Part shown: one piece after another, positions 25,487-34,803 of the stretch | Layout of the letters: each line of letters starts with the position of its first letter | Position numbering within the stretch: the stretch's first letter is position 1 | NCBI GenBank assembly: GCA_963663975.2 | Contig: CAXXRA010000006.1 | Coordinates: 124,001-188,000 of the forward strand | From: JANQRX01 sp963663975 | GTDB taxonomy: Bacteria > Pseudomonadota > Alphaproteobacteria > Rhizobiales > Kaistiaceae | Direction: 5' to 3' | DNA: 64,000 nucleotides | Notes under the pieces: generated by a model | Told to the model about the DNA's origin: nothing | What the model saw: only the letters and a program-made list of their open reading frames with translations | Database searches by the model: none | Program-made: the position numbers and the translations under genes

Positions 25487-26970
25487 TGGGGTTCGTTTCT
25501 GGCCGGCAGTACCGCCGGTTGGGCGGCATCGGTATCGGGATTGCGATGCCCGCCCGCCAGCCAACGAGCGAGGCGGCCGCGGACCCCAGAGAGATTCTTG
25601 TCAAGCGCCAGTTCGAACGCCAGCTGCTGAATCCCGGTGGCGTAGATCGGATAGGGATGCATGGTATCGGCCAGTGCACTGGCGTGGACGCGGTTCTTGA
25701 TCGCAACGACGAGTTCGCCGAGGGTTTCGCCTGCGTGGGGCGCGACGACGGTTGCCGCCACTATTGCTTCATTGCCCCGCACCACCAGGCGGATAAATCC
25801 ATCGCTTTCGTGATCGGAGGCGGCGCGATCGATCGCTGCGATGTCGATCCGACGTGTCTGAACTCCGTCGCCGTAGCGTTCGCGGCAGGTCTGGAGATCG
25901 GGCCCGACATGGGCGACCTCAGGATCGGTGAAGGTTACGCGGGGAACGAGATCGGCGTCGGCGCCGCCGCCAGGCAGGAGCGCGGCCTTGGCGGCATGAA
26001 AACCCTGCCAGCCGGCAAAATGGGTGAACTGGGGCCCGCCGACGACATCGCCGGCGGCGTAGATGTGGCGCATATTGGTGCGCAGGCGGCGGTCAACCGG
26101 AATGCCGCCATCGGCATGGATGACACCGGCGGCATCGAGCCCGAGGCCGCCGATGTTGGGGCGCCTGCCGGTCGCCACCAGCAGCAGGTCGCCACGGGCT
26201 TCCTCCTGGCTGTCGGTGTCGACCACGATATCGGCGCCATCCATGCGCGTGGCCACCACGCGGCCATGATGAAAGCGGATTCCTTCGCGTTCAAAAACGC
26301 GTTGGATGACCCGATGGGTCTCCTCGTCTTCGGCCGGCAGAAGGCGCGGGGCAATGATGGTGACCATGGAGCCGAGCCGCCGATAGGCCTGCACCACCTC
26401 CGCGCCCACCGGACCACCGCCGACGACGATGAGGTGACGCGGTAGCCGATCGTTGTCGAAGATCGTCTCGTAGGTGGCATGAGGCACATCTTCAAGACCG
26501 CGGATCGGCGGGAGCGCAGGCCGTGCGCCGGTGGTGATGACGAATTTTCGCGCCCGGATCGTCCTGTTGCCGACCGAGATCGCGTCTTGTGCGGTGAAGC
26601 GGGCGGCGCCAGGGATGACCGTGATGCCCTTACGCTCCAGCGCCTCCGGTGTTTCGCCGCGGTAGACCCGCTCGATGGCTTCCCGGATGCCGTCGCGCAC
26701 CTTGGCCATATCGATACTCGGCTCACCGGCGTCGATGCCGAGGCGGGCGGAGGTGCGGACCTGATGGGCGAGGCGGGCGGCCTTGACCAGCGCCTTGGAG
26801 GGGACGCAGCCGGTCCATGTGCAATCGCCGCCGATGCGGTCGCGCTCGACCAGCGCCACGCGCACGCCCAGCCGGGCGGCGAAATCCGCCGCAACAAGGC
26901 CGCCGGAGCCGGCGCCGACGATCACGAGGTCGAACAAATCCTGGGACAAGTTTTTGGCAATGCTGTTCAA
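25483..26970 (-). CDS. FAD-dependent pyridine nucleotide-disulfide oxidoreductase
   Basis: A 495-residue flavoprotein of the dihydrolipoamide dehydrogenase/mercuric reductase branch. The FAD motif VIVGAGSGGLVAADF is near residue 20, and the redox-active pair is Cys50/Cys55 in IGGDCTWTGCVPSKA. The NAD(P) motif is IVVGGGPVGAEV. The C-terminal dimer domain contains VAPHAGETLGELVVAIKN and MHPYPIYATGIQQ. It has no N-terminal heavy-metal domain and no C-terminal Cys pair, so mercury reduction is unlikely. TTG at 26970 is my best start. First gene of the three-gene operon. Confidence 0.8.
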   Translation of the reverse strand: MNSIAKNLSQDLFDLVIVGAGSGGLVAADFAARLGVRVALVERDRIGGDCTWTGCVPSKALVKAARLAHQVRTSARLGIDAGEPSIDMAKVRDGIREAIERVYRGETPEALERKGITVIPGAARFTAQDAISVGNRTIRARKFVITTGARPALPPIRGLEDVPHATYETIFDNDRLPRHLIVVGGGPVGAEVVQAYRRLGSMVTIIAPRLLPAEDEETHRVIQRVFEREGIRFHHGRVVATRMDGADIVVDTDSQEEARGDLLLVATGRRPNIGGLGLDAAGVIHADGGIPVDRRLRTNMRHIYAAGDVVGGPQFTHFAGWQGFHAAKAALLPGGGADADLVPRVTFTDPEVAHVGPDLQTCRERYGDGVQTRRIDIAAIDRAASDHESDGFIRLVVRGNEAIVAATVVAPHAGETLGELVVAIKNRVHASALADTMHPYPIYATGIQQLAFELALDKNLSGVRGRLARWLAGGHRNPDTDAAQPAVLPARNEPQ

Positions 26971-27326
26971 GTGCTGACTTCCCCGGCAACCTAGTGCAGC
27001 CGCCGTACAATCGCCCGTCACATTCGATTGAGGGCGGGGTGACCAGTCATCATGCTGTCATAGCAAACGTAGGCCGCTCGGGGCAGGCCGGTGGCCGAAC
27101 GGTCGCTTCGATGGCAACGGGTCCCTTTGAGAAATTTGCGGGGTAACGCGGTTTTCGGGGTAAACGGAATCGCCGGCGCCCGCAAGTCGGACGTTTTTTG
27201 GCCCGTCTGGCCGGCGGTGTGCACCGATAACGGTGAAGCGCGTGCAAGCGGCGCGAGTAGACCAAAAGCCTCGATCGCGATCGCTTGACAGGATTTCCCC
27301 GGGGTCCGTATATCGGCCCGCGAAAT
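26971..27326. other. Intergenic region between the operon and tRNA-Met
   Basis: About 355 bases with no supported gene. It should hold the promoter for the minus-strand redox operon and that of the tRNA gene. A T-run (CGGACGTTTTTTGG near 27188) is not preceded by a convincing stem. Confidence 0.5.
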
Positions 27327-27403
27327 GGCGGAGTAGCTCAGTTGGTTAGAGCAGCGGAATCATAATCCGCGTGTCGGGGGTTCAAGTCCCTCCTCCGCTA
27401 CCA
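27327..27403 (+). tRNA. tRNA-Met (CAT), elongator type
   Basis: A 77-base cloverleaf with encoded CCA. The acceptor arm GGCGGAG pairs with CTCCGCT (G1-U72 wobble), the D-arm is GCTC...GAGC, and the anticodon stem GCGGA/TCCGC encloses ATCATAA with anticodon CAT. The T-arm is GGGGG TTCAAGT CCCTC-like. It lacks the three G-C pairs and the 1-72 mismatch of initiator tRNA, so it is elongator Met; a lysidine-modified Ile tRNA is less likely. A CCGGGT/ACCCGG hairpin follows at 27411-27425. Confidence 0.93.
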
Positions 27404-28043
27404 CCGATACCCGGGTCCGACCCGGAGGCATGGGTAACAGATCGTACCTGATGGGGTGGATGGGGCTCCTGCCGCGGCGTCTATGCGCCATTGTGCGGTA
27501 GACGGTCGGCTGTGGGTAGCCGGTACGGCAATCGGTGACCCGTGAGCATGATTGCAACAAGGCGTCTTCAATCGGTCTGACCAATCCGATTCCTTCCGCA
27601 TCCAAAATGCGCGCAATTCTGGTACCCGATAGCGCTCAAGCTTGCGAACGCCAACGGGGTGATACGGCGACTGCGCCTTGCGGCCATTTACAAGCAAGCG
27701 CTCCGAGTTTGGAGTTCTCAGTCGAGTCCCGACATGCATACCACTTAGCCGGGTAATTTTGTTGCTGCGACACCTGCGTCTGTTGAAATTGTCGGATTGT
27801 CGTTCACTCGGCAATTGAGAAAAAGTGCGCACAGACGCACCACACCGCAACCGATTGTTGGGACCGAAGCTCAGACAAGGCGGTCGGTTCATCCAACGAA
27901 CGGTCGCAAGATCTCGCAGCAGCCGTCGCCAGCGAATTCCTGATGCTGCACTACGTACGGCCTTACCGATCAGGTATGGGTCGCCGTCAATTTGGTTCTG
28001 CGATTGCCGTTCGCAATATCAGTTCTTGAACCGCTGCAACCGC
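27404..28043. other. Long intergenic stretch after tRNA-Met
   Basis: About 640 bases without a gene I can support. A GC-rich hairpin sits directly after the tRNA (27411-27425) but has no T-tract. Frames on both strands are open for 80-160 codons but have irregular composition and no ribosome binding sites. tRNA genes are common integration sites, yet I see no integrase and no repeat of the tRNA 3' end. Confidence 0.5.
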
Positions 28044-28409
28044 TCACTGCTTCTTCGGCTTGCGCAACGCTGCATAAATACGGTTGGAAAGTTTTCCGTC
28101 AGTGGCCAGCCGGCGCAGCTCCTTCAGTTCCTTGGTCGGCGGCGTCTTCTGCTTCATGTCGACGACGAGGGCGGATTTGGCGTAGAGCGGACGATTGCCG
28201 GCTCGCGGCACCAGAATCTGTTCGACACCGTAATTAGCGCCGTCCACCATCCAGCTGTTCGTGAATCCCTTACCCTTCTTGACGGATTCACCGGAGGCCA
28301 ATCGCAATTGGACATCGACCGCGTCAATGAACAGATCGACCTTGCTGGACTTTCTTCGACCCTGAGCGGCCTGCTTCGCCTTTTTCTTCCGAACAAGTTT
28401 AAGTGCCAC
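28044..28409 (-). CDS. Lysine-rich protein of unknown function
   Basis: A 121-residue protein starting at a GTG with a strong ribosome binding site (AAAGGAGA 8 bases upstream). The N-terminus is very basic (MALKLVRKKKAKQAAQGRRK). A middle region has alternating hydrophobic residues (VDLFIDAVDVQLRLASGE, then GVEQILVPRAG), and the C-terminus is basic (IYAALRKPKKQ). It suggests a nucleic-acid or ribosome-associated protein, but I recognise no family. It stands alone in sparse DNA beside tRNA-Met. Confidence 0.65.
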   Translation of the reverse strand: MALKLVRKKKAKQAAQGRRKSSKVDLFIDAVDVQLRLASGESVKKGKGFTNSWMVDGANYGVEQILVPRAGNRPLYAKSALVVDMKQKTPPTKELKELRRLATDGKLSNRIYAALRKPKKQ

Positions 28410-28836
28410 TTTAGATTCTCCTTTGCTGTACGGTAGGGCGCATGCGACAGGTGGTTGCCTACCGACCTCTTGATAAACAATTTTCCAAACACTTCAAGAT
28501 GTGAGTTGAAGTTTTACCTATCCATCTGGTGTGAGAGCGTTTGAGTCGAAACGTCGTTGGCGCATCGAATTCTGATGTGAATCGCGGCGCCCTTTGCTTC
28601 GAAATTCTCGCCGTTGCGCTCGGGCTTATCGACGGCGCTACCAATTGCGACAGCATGCCTAACTCCCGTGGCCGCCTAACGAACTGAGTGCATATTGTGA
28701 GTCATTCTTGTGGTGCCGTTTCGCTGCACACCATGCAGAAAAACGAAACATTGAACGCTGAGTCGACATCATTGGGCCCGCAAAAACCACGTCAGGTTCA
28801 GGTCGGTAGTCAGGGCGACGTTGGGACCGGCGGCCA
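28410..28836. other. Intergenic region, no gene seen
   Basis: About 425 bases between two minus-strand genes. It contains the ribosome binding site and probably the promoter of the lysine-rich gene. No open frame of note, no clear terminator, no repeats. Confidence 0.45.
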
Positions 28837-29844
28837 CTATTGGCGCAGACCCGGCCGCGACGCGGCCTGAATACGAAGATCCAGGGCCCGTCCGGCGAAA
28901 TCAGCGGCCTTGGATGCTTGGCCGGCCGCCAAATTGACTTCGGCGAGCCGGTCGAGGATGTCGGCGATGGCGACGTGATCCTGCCCCAGTTCGGCTTCAC
29001 CAACGGCAAGGGCGCGCTCAAGCAGAGGCAATGCGATTCGCAGTCGGCCCCGGATCAGGAAATTTTCGGCGACAGTCAGTAGATCCTCAACGGAACCGTC
29101 GTCAGCCGGCGCCACTTCGACGTCGCGCGGGGAGCCGACGTCGTGCAAAAATTCGGCCTGCCATTGTGCCGATGGGATCGGTGGGCAGTCGAAAAACTCC
29201 GAACGGTGAGGCGACCAGGTGCGCGGCGTCGAGTCGCGAGCGGTCAGCGATATCAAGAGCGTGTTCCGTGCGATACCGCGAGCGCGCTCGAAACCCGGAC
29301 TGATATCATCAATGGCAAAACTTGCGCGGATGCGCACCCATCGGCGAATAGGGTGCCATTCGCCGACACGGTTCACGTTGAACCGATAAACGAAAACGAT
29401 GGCTGCCGGTCCTTCGGCCGGGCTCGATCCCCACGGCGAAGCGCGGTCCGGCTCGACATGGCGAAATTCGGCGTATTGCGAGCGGGCTATGGCGTGCACG
29501 GCAGCGACGCGTTCAGGGATCGAGCTCAACCCAGCCGACAAGGTCCGATACTGGCGTTGCAAAATATCAGACCCTTCGCGGACATGGCCGGCCGCGAAAT
29601 ATGAAATCCAGTCGCCGCTGTCGTTCGCGGCGAGCAACTCGGCACGGGCCAACAGCGAACGGTAATCTTCATTCGACACGGTCCCGAAAGAACACCGATC
29701 TTGAGCCCGATTGGGGTCGACGATCGGCCACGCCCAAGCGCCGGCGGCCACGGCCGATCCCAAGGCAAGCCATGTGAGCGGGCGCCGCAACAAGCTCAGG
29801 GCAGCATGCCGGAGGGGCCCAAGGTTTTCGGACCATTGATTCAC
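28837..29844 (-). CDS. Membrane-anchored TPR-containing protein
   Basis: A 335-residue protein from a GTG at 29844. One hydrophobic segment near residues 18-40 (LTWLALGSAVAAGAWAWPIV) would anchor it with the bulk outside the cytoplasm. Residues about 55-230 form an unrecognised domain (possibly periplasmic, with FVYRFNVNRVGEWHPIRRWV). Residues about 250-325 look like two TPR units (AENFLIRGRLRIALPLLERA and RLAEVNLAAGQASKAADFAG). It probably scaffolds an unknown complex. No partner is obvious from neighbours. Confidence 0.65.
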   Translation of the reverse strand: MNQWSENLGPLRHAALSLLRRPLTWLALGSAVAAGAWAWPIVDPNRAQDRCSFGTVSNEDYRSLLARAELLAANDSGDWISYFAAGHVREGSDILQRQYRTLSAGLSSIPERVAAVHAIARSQYAEFRHVEPDRASPWGSSPAEGPAAIVFVYRFNVNRVGEWHPIRRWVRIRASFAIDDISPGFERARGIARNTLLISLTARDSTPRTWSPHRSEFFDCPPIPSAQWQAEFLHDVGSPRDVEVAPADDGSVEDLLTVAENFLIRGRLRIALPLLERALAVGEAELGQDHVAIADILDRLAEVNLAAGQASKAADFAGRALDLRIQAASRPGLRQ

Positions 29845-30044
29845 GCGCCTGCTCCACGGATGTTCGACGCGATCGCTGGGCGAGCAGTACTACACGATCG
29901 GCACAGACATGGCCTTGGCCGCAGTCGGCCATTTCGTCGCTGGTATTGTCCGCCGGTTGTGACGTGTGGGCCGCCCTTCTGCTCCAATCGGCCGATTGCG
30001 GAACGCGGTTGGCGGCGACGGGCTTCAGGCCGGGATCCAAGCGA

Positions 30045-31032
30045 TCACCCCGGATCGTAGTCTCGACTCGCCTCGGGATCGTCGGTGGCGCGGGGACTTG
30101 CCTGCAAATCTTTCCAGGCCTCATCGGGAATCGGCCAATCGGCCCACGCCAAGGTCTGGGCAATGCGTTCCGGCTTGCTTACACCGCAAATCGTCGAGGC
30201 AATGCGCTTGTCGCGCGTCGAAAACTGGAGCGCGGCAGCTCCTAGCGGCACATCGTAGCGCTCGCATATGGACTCGATCCGGCGCACCGGCGCGAGCGTC
30301 TCCTCGGTGGCTTCCTGGTAAACATATCGCTGGGCATTCGCCGCCCCCTTCGCCAGTGCTCCGCCGGCGAACGGGGCGGCGTTGAAAACAACAATTCCGC
30401 GCGACCGGGCAAGCTCAATCAGCGGCTCGGCGTTGGAGTTCGTAAGGGTAAATCGGCTGTGGGTGATGAGCACGTCGAAGTCCCACTCTCGTAGCAGCGG
30501 CATCATGACGTCGATATTGCCGGCCGCCAGTCCAACCACGTCGGCCAGTCCCTCCTCCTTCATTTTGAACAATTCGGGCAGGGCGCCACCGGCTCCCGCA
30601 ACCTCGGTGATCGACGCTGAATGTTCCGGATCGTGAAGGTGCAGTATCTGAACGCGATCAAGGCCGAGCGTTTCCAGACTTTGCTCCAGCGAGCGTCGCG
30701 CCTGGGCGGCATCAAATCTGCCGGTGTCCATATCGCGATCGAGCTTGGTCGAGATCACGCAGCCGGGTGGCAGGCCTCCAAGTTCGCGTATCGCCTTGCC
30801 GATCCGTTCCTCGCTGCGTCCCATGCCATAATTGCGACCGGTGTCGAGGAACGCAGGATGGCGGCGTACCTTCCAGGATGGCGCGAACGGTTGCGATCCC
30901 CCGTTTTTCGTCCACGCGGTAGCCGTAGGTGTTCGGCATGTCTCCCAGCGCCGAGGTGCCGAAACAGATCCGCGGAACAGCGATGCCGGACCCGCCTATG
31001 AGTGTCGTGTCCTGATGCGCGATTGCCGCCAT
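30045..31032 (-). pseudogene. Aldo/keto reductase with an internal frameshift
   Basis: NADPH-dependent aldo/keto reductase similar to D-threo-aldose (L-fucose) 1-dehydrogenases. The N-terminal part from ATG 31032 reads GGSGIAVPRICFGTSALGD and NTYGYRVDEKRG. Near 30870 the frame changes, and the rest continues as FLDTGRNYGMGRSEERIGKA, STKLDRDMDTG and LHLHDPEHS. Catalytic Asp/Tyr/Lys/His regions are all present across the two frames. One base too many (or two too few) breaks it, so it is either a young pseudogene or a sequence error. A good ribosome binding site (AGGGAGG) precedes the ATG. Confidence 0.8.
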
Positions 31033-31061
31033 AATCCAATTCGCCTCCCTACAAGCCTGTG

Positions 31062-31076
31062 GTGCCACCTTGGCAC
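31062..31076. promoter_or_regulatory. Perfect palindrome upstream of the aldo/keto reductase
   Basis: GTGCCA-CCT-TGGCAC is a perfect 6-bp inverted repeat with a 3-base centre, 30 bases upstream of the reductase ATG. This is a plausible operator for a LacI- or GntR-like repressor. No regulator gene is adjacent. Confidence 0.4.
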
Positions 31077-31300
31077 GATGGGGCGGCACAAATATACCGG
31101 GCACCGAATTTGGCGCTATTGCGGCGTGATGCGGCCGACCGGTGCAATGTGGGAGCGGCGGACCACGGCTGAGGTTGGACATCCCGGACTCACGTGCCGA
31201 TCGTGGTCGAGGACAAACCCCTCCGGTAGGTTGCTCCGCCAGCGAATTTTGACCATCGAGGCTCGCGCGGCGTGAAAGTTGGAGACGGGACTTATTTTTG

Positions 31301-32269
31301 ATGGGTCGAGATCCAGGCTTTCTCTATCTCTCCGAAGACGACCTCGGCGCGCTGAATATCACCACCGCGGAGACCATCGGCGCCATCGAAACCGCGGTGG
31401 CGGCAAAGGCTGACGGGAAAGTATGGACCGCGCCGAAGGCGGCGATCGTGCCAGGCGATGGCCGCTATCTCATGGCAACGCTGGCGGCAGCCGAGGAGCC
31501 GAGGATCGCGGCGGTCAAATCGGTCATTTCCAACCCGCGCAACGCAGAGCGGGGGCTTCCGGCGATCAACGGTGCGATCGTGCTCCTGGACAGCGATTCA
31601 GGGACGTTGCGCGCCGTGCTTGACGCCAAATGGGTCACCGCTGTCCGCACCGCCGGCCTCAGCGCAGCGGTGGCCATGCGACTGGCGAATCCGCGCTCGA
31701 CCAGCGTAGGCTTTGTTGGCTGTGGCGTTCAGGCGCTGAGCCATCTCAATGCTTTCGCCGACATTTTCCCGCTCACCGAGGTTCGCGCGTTCGGGCGCGG
31801 ACAGCGGAACATCGACCGACTTTGCGCGGCGGCCAGGGAGAAAGGCCTGTCGGCGCACCAGGCTGCGAGCGCCACGGCTGCCCTTGAAGACGTCGACCTG
31901 GTCGTCAGTTCCATCACCGTGACCTATCAGGGGGAGCCCTTCCTGGACGCCCGGATCATGAAGAAAGGGGCGTTTGCCGCGGTGACCGATCTGGCAGTGC
32001 CGTGGATCCCCGATGCAATGCCGGCTTTCCACACCATCATCATCGACGATCGCGATCAGGAAGCGGCGATGGCAAAACCCATGGTCGAGCCAACACTGGT
32101 GCGTGGCGATCTGTCTGACCTCCTCTCCGGCGGTATTGAGGCCGGCTTCTCTCCTGACAGGCGCAGCGCGTTCGTTTTCCGGGGCATCGCCATCGGCGAC
32201 CTGGCGCTGGCCAGCCTCGCCTATTCAAGAGCCGTCGAGGCCGGCAAGGGCGTTCATGTCGGGGGATGA
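31301..32269 (+). CDS. Ornithine cyclodeaminase/mu-crystallin family protein
   Basis: A 322-residue NAD(P)-binding protein of the OCD/mu-crystallin family. It shows KSVISNPRNAERGLPAINGAIVL, the AKWVTAVRTAGLSAAVAMRL substrate region and the dinucleotide loop VGFVGCGVQALSHLNAF. Members act as ornithine cyclodeaminases, ketimine reductases or opine-like dehydrogenases, and the exact substrate cannot be told. ATG at 31301, directly after an in-frame TTG. The threonine-degrading pair follows on the same strand after a 200-base gap. Confidence 0.82.
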   Translation: MGRDPGFLYLSEDDLGALNITTAETIGAIETAVAAKADGKVWTAPKAAIVPGDGRYLMATLAAAEEPRIAAVKSVISNPRNAERGLPAINGAIVLLDSDSGTLRAVLDAKWVTAVRTAGLSAAVAMRLANPRSTSVGFVGCGVQALSHLNAFADIFPLTEVRAFGRGQRNIDRLCAAAREKGLSAHQAASATAALEDVDLVVSSITVTYQGEPFLDARIMKKGAFAAVTDLAVPWIPDAMPAFHTIIIDDRDQEAAMAKPMVEPTLVRGDLSDLLSGGIEAGFSPDRRSAFVFRGIAIGDLALASLAYSRAVEAGKGVHVGG

Positions 32270-32468
32270 TGTCGTGCGCCTTAGGCAGGCATCCGCCCGG
32301 CCCGCTGTCACAAGAAGTGTGGTAGGCACGTGCAGGCGCCAAATACGGGTGTCAGTCGGTTCGGCAACGCCGACAGATGCGCGAAGACCAACGCATCCGC
32401 CGTTATCGGCTTCATGGTGACAAAGTGGGCGGTGCGTCAACATCAGTTCCGGTTCTTGAAGGTGACAT

Positions 32469-33662
32469 GTGACGATATCCAGACTGCTCTCCCACCTCGA
32501 CACCAGCCTTGAGGAACTCCGCTCGTCGGGGCTGTACAAGTCGGAACGGGTGATTACTTCAAGACAGGCCGGTGAGATCGAAACCGCCGACGGCGGGCGT
32601 GTCCTGAATTTCTGCGCCAACAATTATCTGGGCCTGGCCGACAGTGAGGACCTCATCGGCGCGGCCAAGCAGGCGCTCGACCGCTACGGCTACGGCCTGG
32701 CGTCGGTTCGTTTCATCTGTGGCACCCAGGAGGAACACAAGCTGCTGGAAGCGCGGATATCGCATTTCCTCAATACCGAAGACACCATCCTCTATTCGAG
32801 CTGCTTCGACGCCAATACTGGTTTGTTCGAGGCGATCCTGGGCGAGGAGGACGCTGTCCTCTCCGATACGCTCAACCATGCCTCGATCATTGACGGGGTC
32901 CGGCTGTGCAAGGCGCGACGCTACCGCTACGCCAACAACGATATGGCGGACCTGGAGAGGCAACTGGAACTGGCGGCAGACGCGCGGTTTCGCCTGATCG
33001 CCACCGACGGCGTGTTCTCCATGGATGGCGTCATCGCCGACCTCGGGGCGATTTGCGATCTGGCCGAACGCCATGACGCGATGGTCATGGTCGATGACAG
33101 CCACGCGCTCGGTTTCGTCGGCGTTCACGGGCGGGGCACGCCTGAAGATTGCGGCGTCGAGGGGCGCGTCGATATTCTGACCGGCACGCTGGGCAAGGCG
33201 CTTGGCGGCGCTTCCGGCGGCTTCACCTCGGGCAACCGCCAATTGATCGACTGGCTGCGGCAGCGGTCACGGCCCTATTTGTTTTCCAACACCCTCTCAC
33301 CGGCGATCGCGGCCGCCTCCATCACAGCGTTTGATGTTGTCGAGAACAGTGGAGACCTGCGCCGGCGACTGCAGGATCACGCCAAACTCTTTCGCTCCGA
33401 GATGAGCGGTCTCGGTTTCAAGCTGGCTGGGGCCGGCCATCCGATTATCCCGGTGATGCTGGGAGAGGCAAAACTGGCTGCCGACATGGCGTCCCGATTG
33501 CTTGAGAGGAGCGTCTATGTGATCGCCTTCTCATTCCCGGTCGTGCCCCGCGGCGCCGCACGCATCCGTGTGCAAATGTCGGCGGCCCATACCAGGGATG
33601 ATGTCCTGCGCGCGGTCGCGGCCTTCGCCGTCGTGGGTCGCGATCTCGGGATCATCGCGTAG
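32469..33662 (+). CDS. kbl: Glycine C-acetyltransferase (2-amino-3-ketobutyrate CoA ligase)
   Basis: PLP enzyme that splits 2-amino-3-ketobutyrate with CoA into glycine and acetyl-CoA, the second step of threonine catabolism. The 397-residue alpha-oxoamine synthase has NFCANNYLGLADSEDL, RFICGTQEEHKLLE, DDSHALGFVGVHGRGT and the PLP-lysine segment GTLGKALGGASGGF. GTG start at 32469. It is followed after 19 bases by tdh, the enzyme for the preceding step, so this is an operon. Confidence 0.95.
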   Translation: MTISRLLSHLDTSLEELRSSGLYKSERVITSRQAGEIETADGGRVLNFCANNYLGLADSEDLIGAAKQALDRYGYGLASVRFICGTQEEHKLLEARISHFLNTEDTILYSSCFDANTGLFEAILGEEDAVLSDTLNHASIIDGVRLCKARRYRYANNDMADLERQLELAADARFRLIATDGVFSMDGVIADLGAICDLAERHDAMVMVDDSHALGFVGVHGRGTPEDCGVEGRVDILTGTLGKALGGASGGFTSGNRQLIDWLRQRSRPYLFSNTLSPAIAAASITAFDVVENSGDLRRRLQDHAKLFRSEMSGLGFKLAGAGHPIIPVMLGEAKLAADMASRLLERSVYVIAFSFPVVPRGAARIRVQMSAAHTRDDVLRAVAAFAVVGRDLGIIA

Positions 33663-33681
33663 CAGTTTACCGGAGCGGCAT

Positions 33682-34719
33682 ATGCCCAAGACGATGAAAG
33701 CGCTGGTCAAGGCCAGGCCCGAAGTGGGGATCTGGATGAAGCGCGTGCCGGTACCTGAAGCTGGGCCCAACGAGGTTCTGATCCGGGTCAGGAAGACGGC
33801 GATCTGCGGTACGGACGTCCACATCTACAACTGGGACGCCTGGGCCGAGGCCACCATCCCCATTCCGATGGTGGTCGGGCATGAATTCTGCGGCGAGATC
33901 GCCGCGGTCGGTGAAGCCGTCAAGACCTACCAGGTCGGTCAGCGGGTTTCGGGCGAGGGCCACATCGTGTGCGGCACCTGCCGGAACTGCCGCGCCGGTC
34001 GCGGGCATCTGTGCCACAACACGCTCGGCGTCGGTGTCCATCGGCCCGGCGCCTTCGCCGAATTCATGATCCTGCCGCAGAGCAATGTCGTGGTGATTCC
34101 GGATGACATCGCCGACGAGATCGCCGCCATTTTCGATCCGTTCGGCAATGCCGTGCATACCGCATTGAGCTATGATCTGGTCGGCGAGGATGTCTTGGTG
34201 ACCGGCGCCGGACCGATCGGGATCATGGCGGCCCTGGTCGCCCAGCGATCCGGTGCACGCAAGGTTGTGATCACCGATATCAAACCGAGCCGCCTCGAAC
34301 TGGCGCGGCGGATGGGGATCGACCATGTGGTCGATGCATCGAGCCAGAAACTCACACAGGTGATGGCCGACATCGGCATGACGGAGGGATTCGATATCGG
34401 TCTGGAAATGTCCGGCGCGGCGCCAGCGTTTCGCGACATGATCGAGGTTATGAACAATGGCGGCAAGATCGCCATACTTGGCATCGCTCCGGCGGCGTTC
34501 GAAATCGACTGGAACAAGGTGATTTTCAAGATGCTCAACTTGCGCGGCATCTACGGACGGGAGTTGTTCGAGTCGTGGTACAAGATGATCGGTTTCATCC
34601 AGTCCGGTCTGGACCTGTCCGAGCTCATCACCCATCGGCTGGCGGCCGACGATTTTCAGGCGGGTTTCGACGCCATGCGTTCAAGTGATTCAGGCAAAGT
34701 AGTGCTGACCTGGGCCTGA
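33682..34719 (+). CDS. tdh: L-threonine 3-dehydrogenase
   Basis: Zinc-dependent medium-chain dehydrogenase that oxidises L-threonine to 2-amino-3-ketobutyrate. The 345-residue protein has the catalytic-zinc motif KTAICGTDVHIYNWD, GHEFCGEI, the structural-zinc CGTCRNCRAGRGHLC and the NAD loop VTGAGPIGIMAAL, all in the Tdh form. ATG at 33682 behind GGAGCGG. It is coupled with kbl. Confidence 0.95.
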   Translation: MPKTMKALVKARPEVGIWMKRVPVPEAGPNEVLIRVRKTAICGTDVHIYNWDAWAEATIPIPMVVGHEFCGEIAAVGEAVKTYQVGQRVSGEGHIVCGTCRNCRAGRGHLCHNTLGVGVHRPGAFAEFMILPQSNVVVIPDDIADEIAAIFDPFGNAVHTALSYDLVGEDVLVTGAGPIGIMAALVAQRSGARKVVITDIKPSRLELARRMGIDHVVDASSQKLTQVMADIGMTEGFDIGLEMSGAAPAFRDMIEVMNNGGKIAILGIAPAAFEIDWNKVIFKMLNLRGIYGRELFESWYKMIGFIQSGLDLSELITHRLAADDFQAGFDAMRSSDSGKVVLTWA

Positions 34720-34803
34720 GGATCAGTTTCGATGATCGGGCTTTGCGCGTGGTCGTGGTGCGATCGATATATCTCAGCGCGTGGTAGGTAAGCCAATCCG
34801 TTG

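Noticed and set aside
25483..26970. Mercuric reductase
   Set aside because: The redox Cys pair is shared by the whole family. The N-terminal heavy-metal domain and the C-terminal Cys pair of MerA are missing, and no mer genes are nearby.
27360..27605. A minus-strand frame crossing the tRNA 3' end that ends in a protein-like EEGLEPPTRGL tail
   Set aside because: That peptide is the well-known spurious translation of tRNA complement sequence, not a gene.
27327..28043. Integrated element at tRNA-Met
   Set aside because: No integrase and no direct repeat of the tRNA 3' end was found in the downstream DNA.
32349..32376. Hairpin GTCGG/CCGAC upstream of kbl as a terminator
   Set aside because: No T-tract follows and the stem is short.
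33667..34635. A 322-codon open frame antisense to tdh
   Set aside because: Opposite an intact threonine dehydrogenase; no motif or ribosome binding site.
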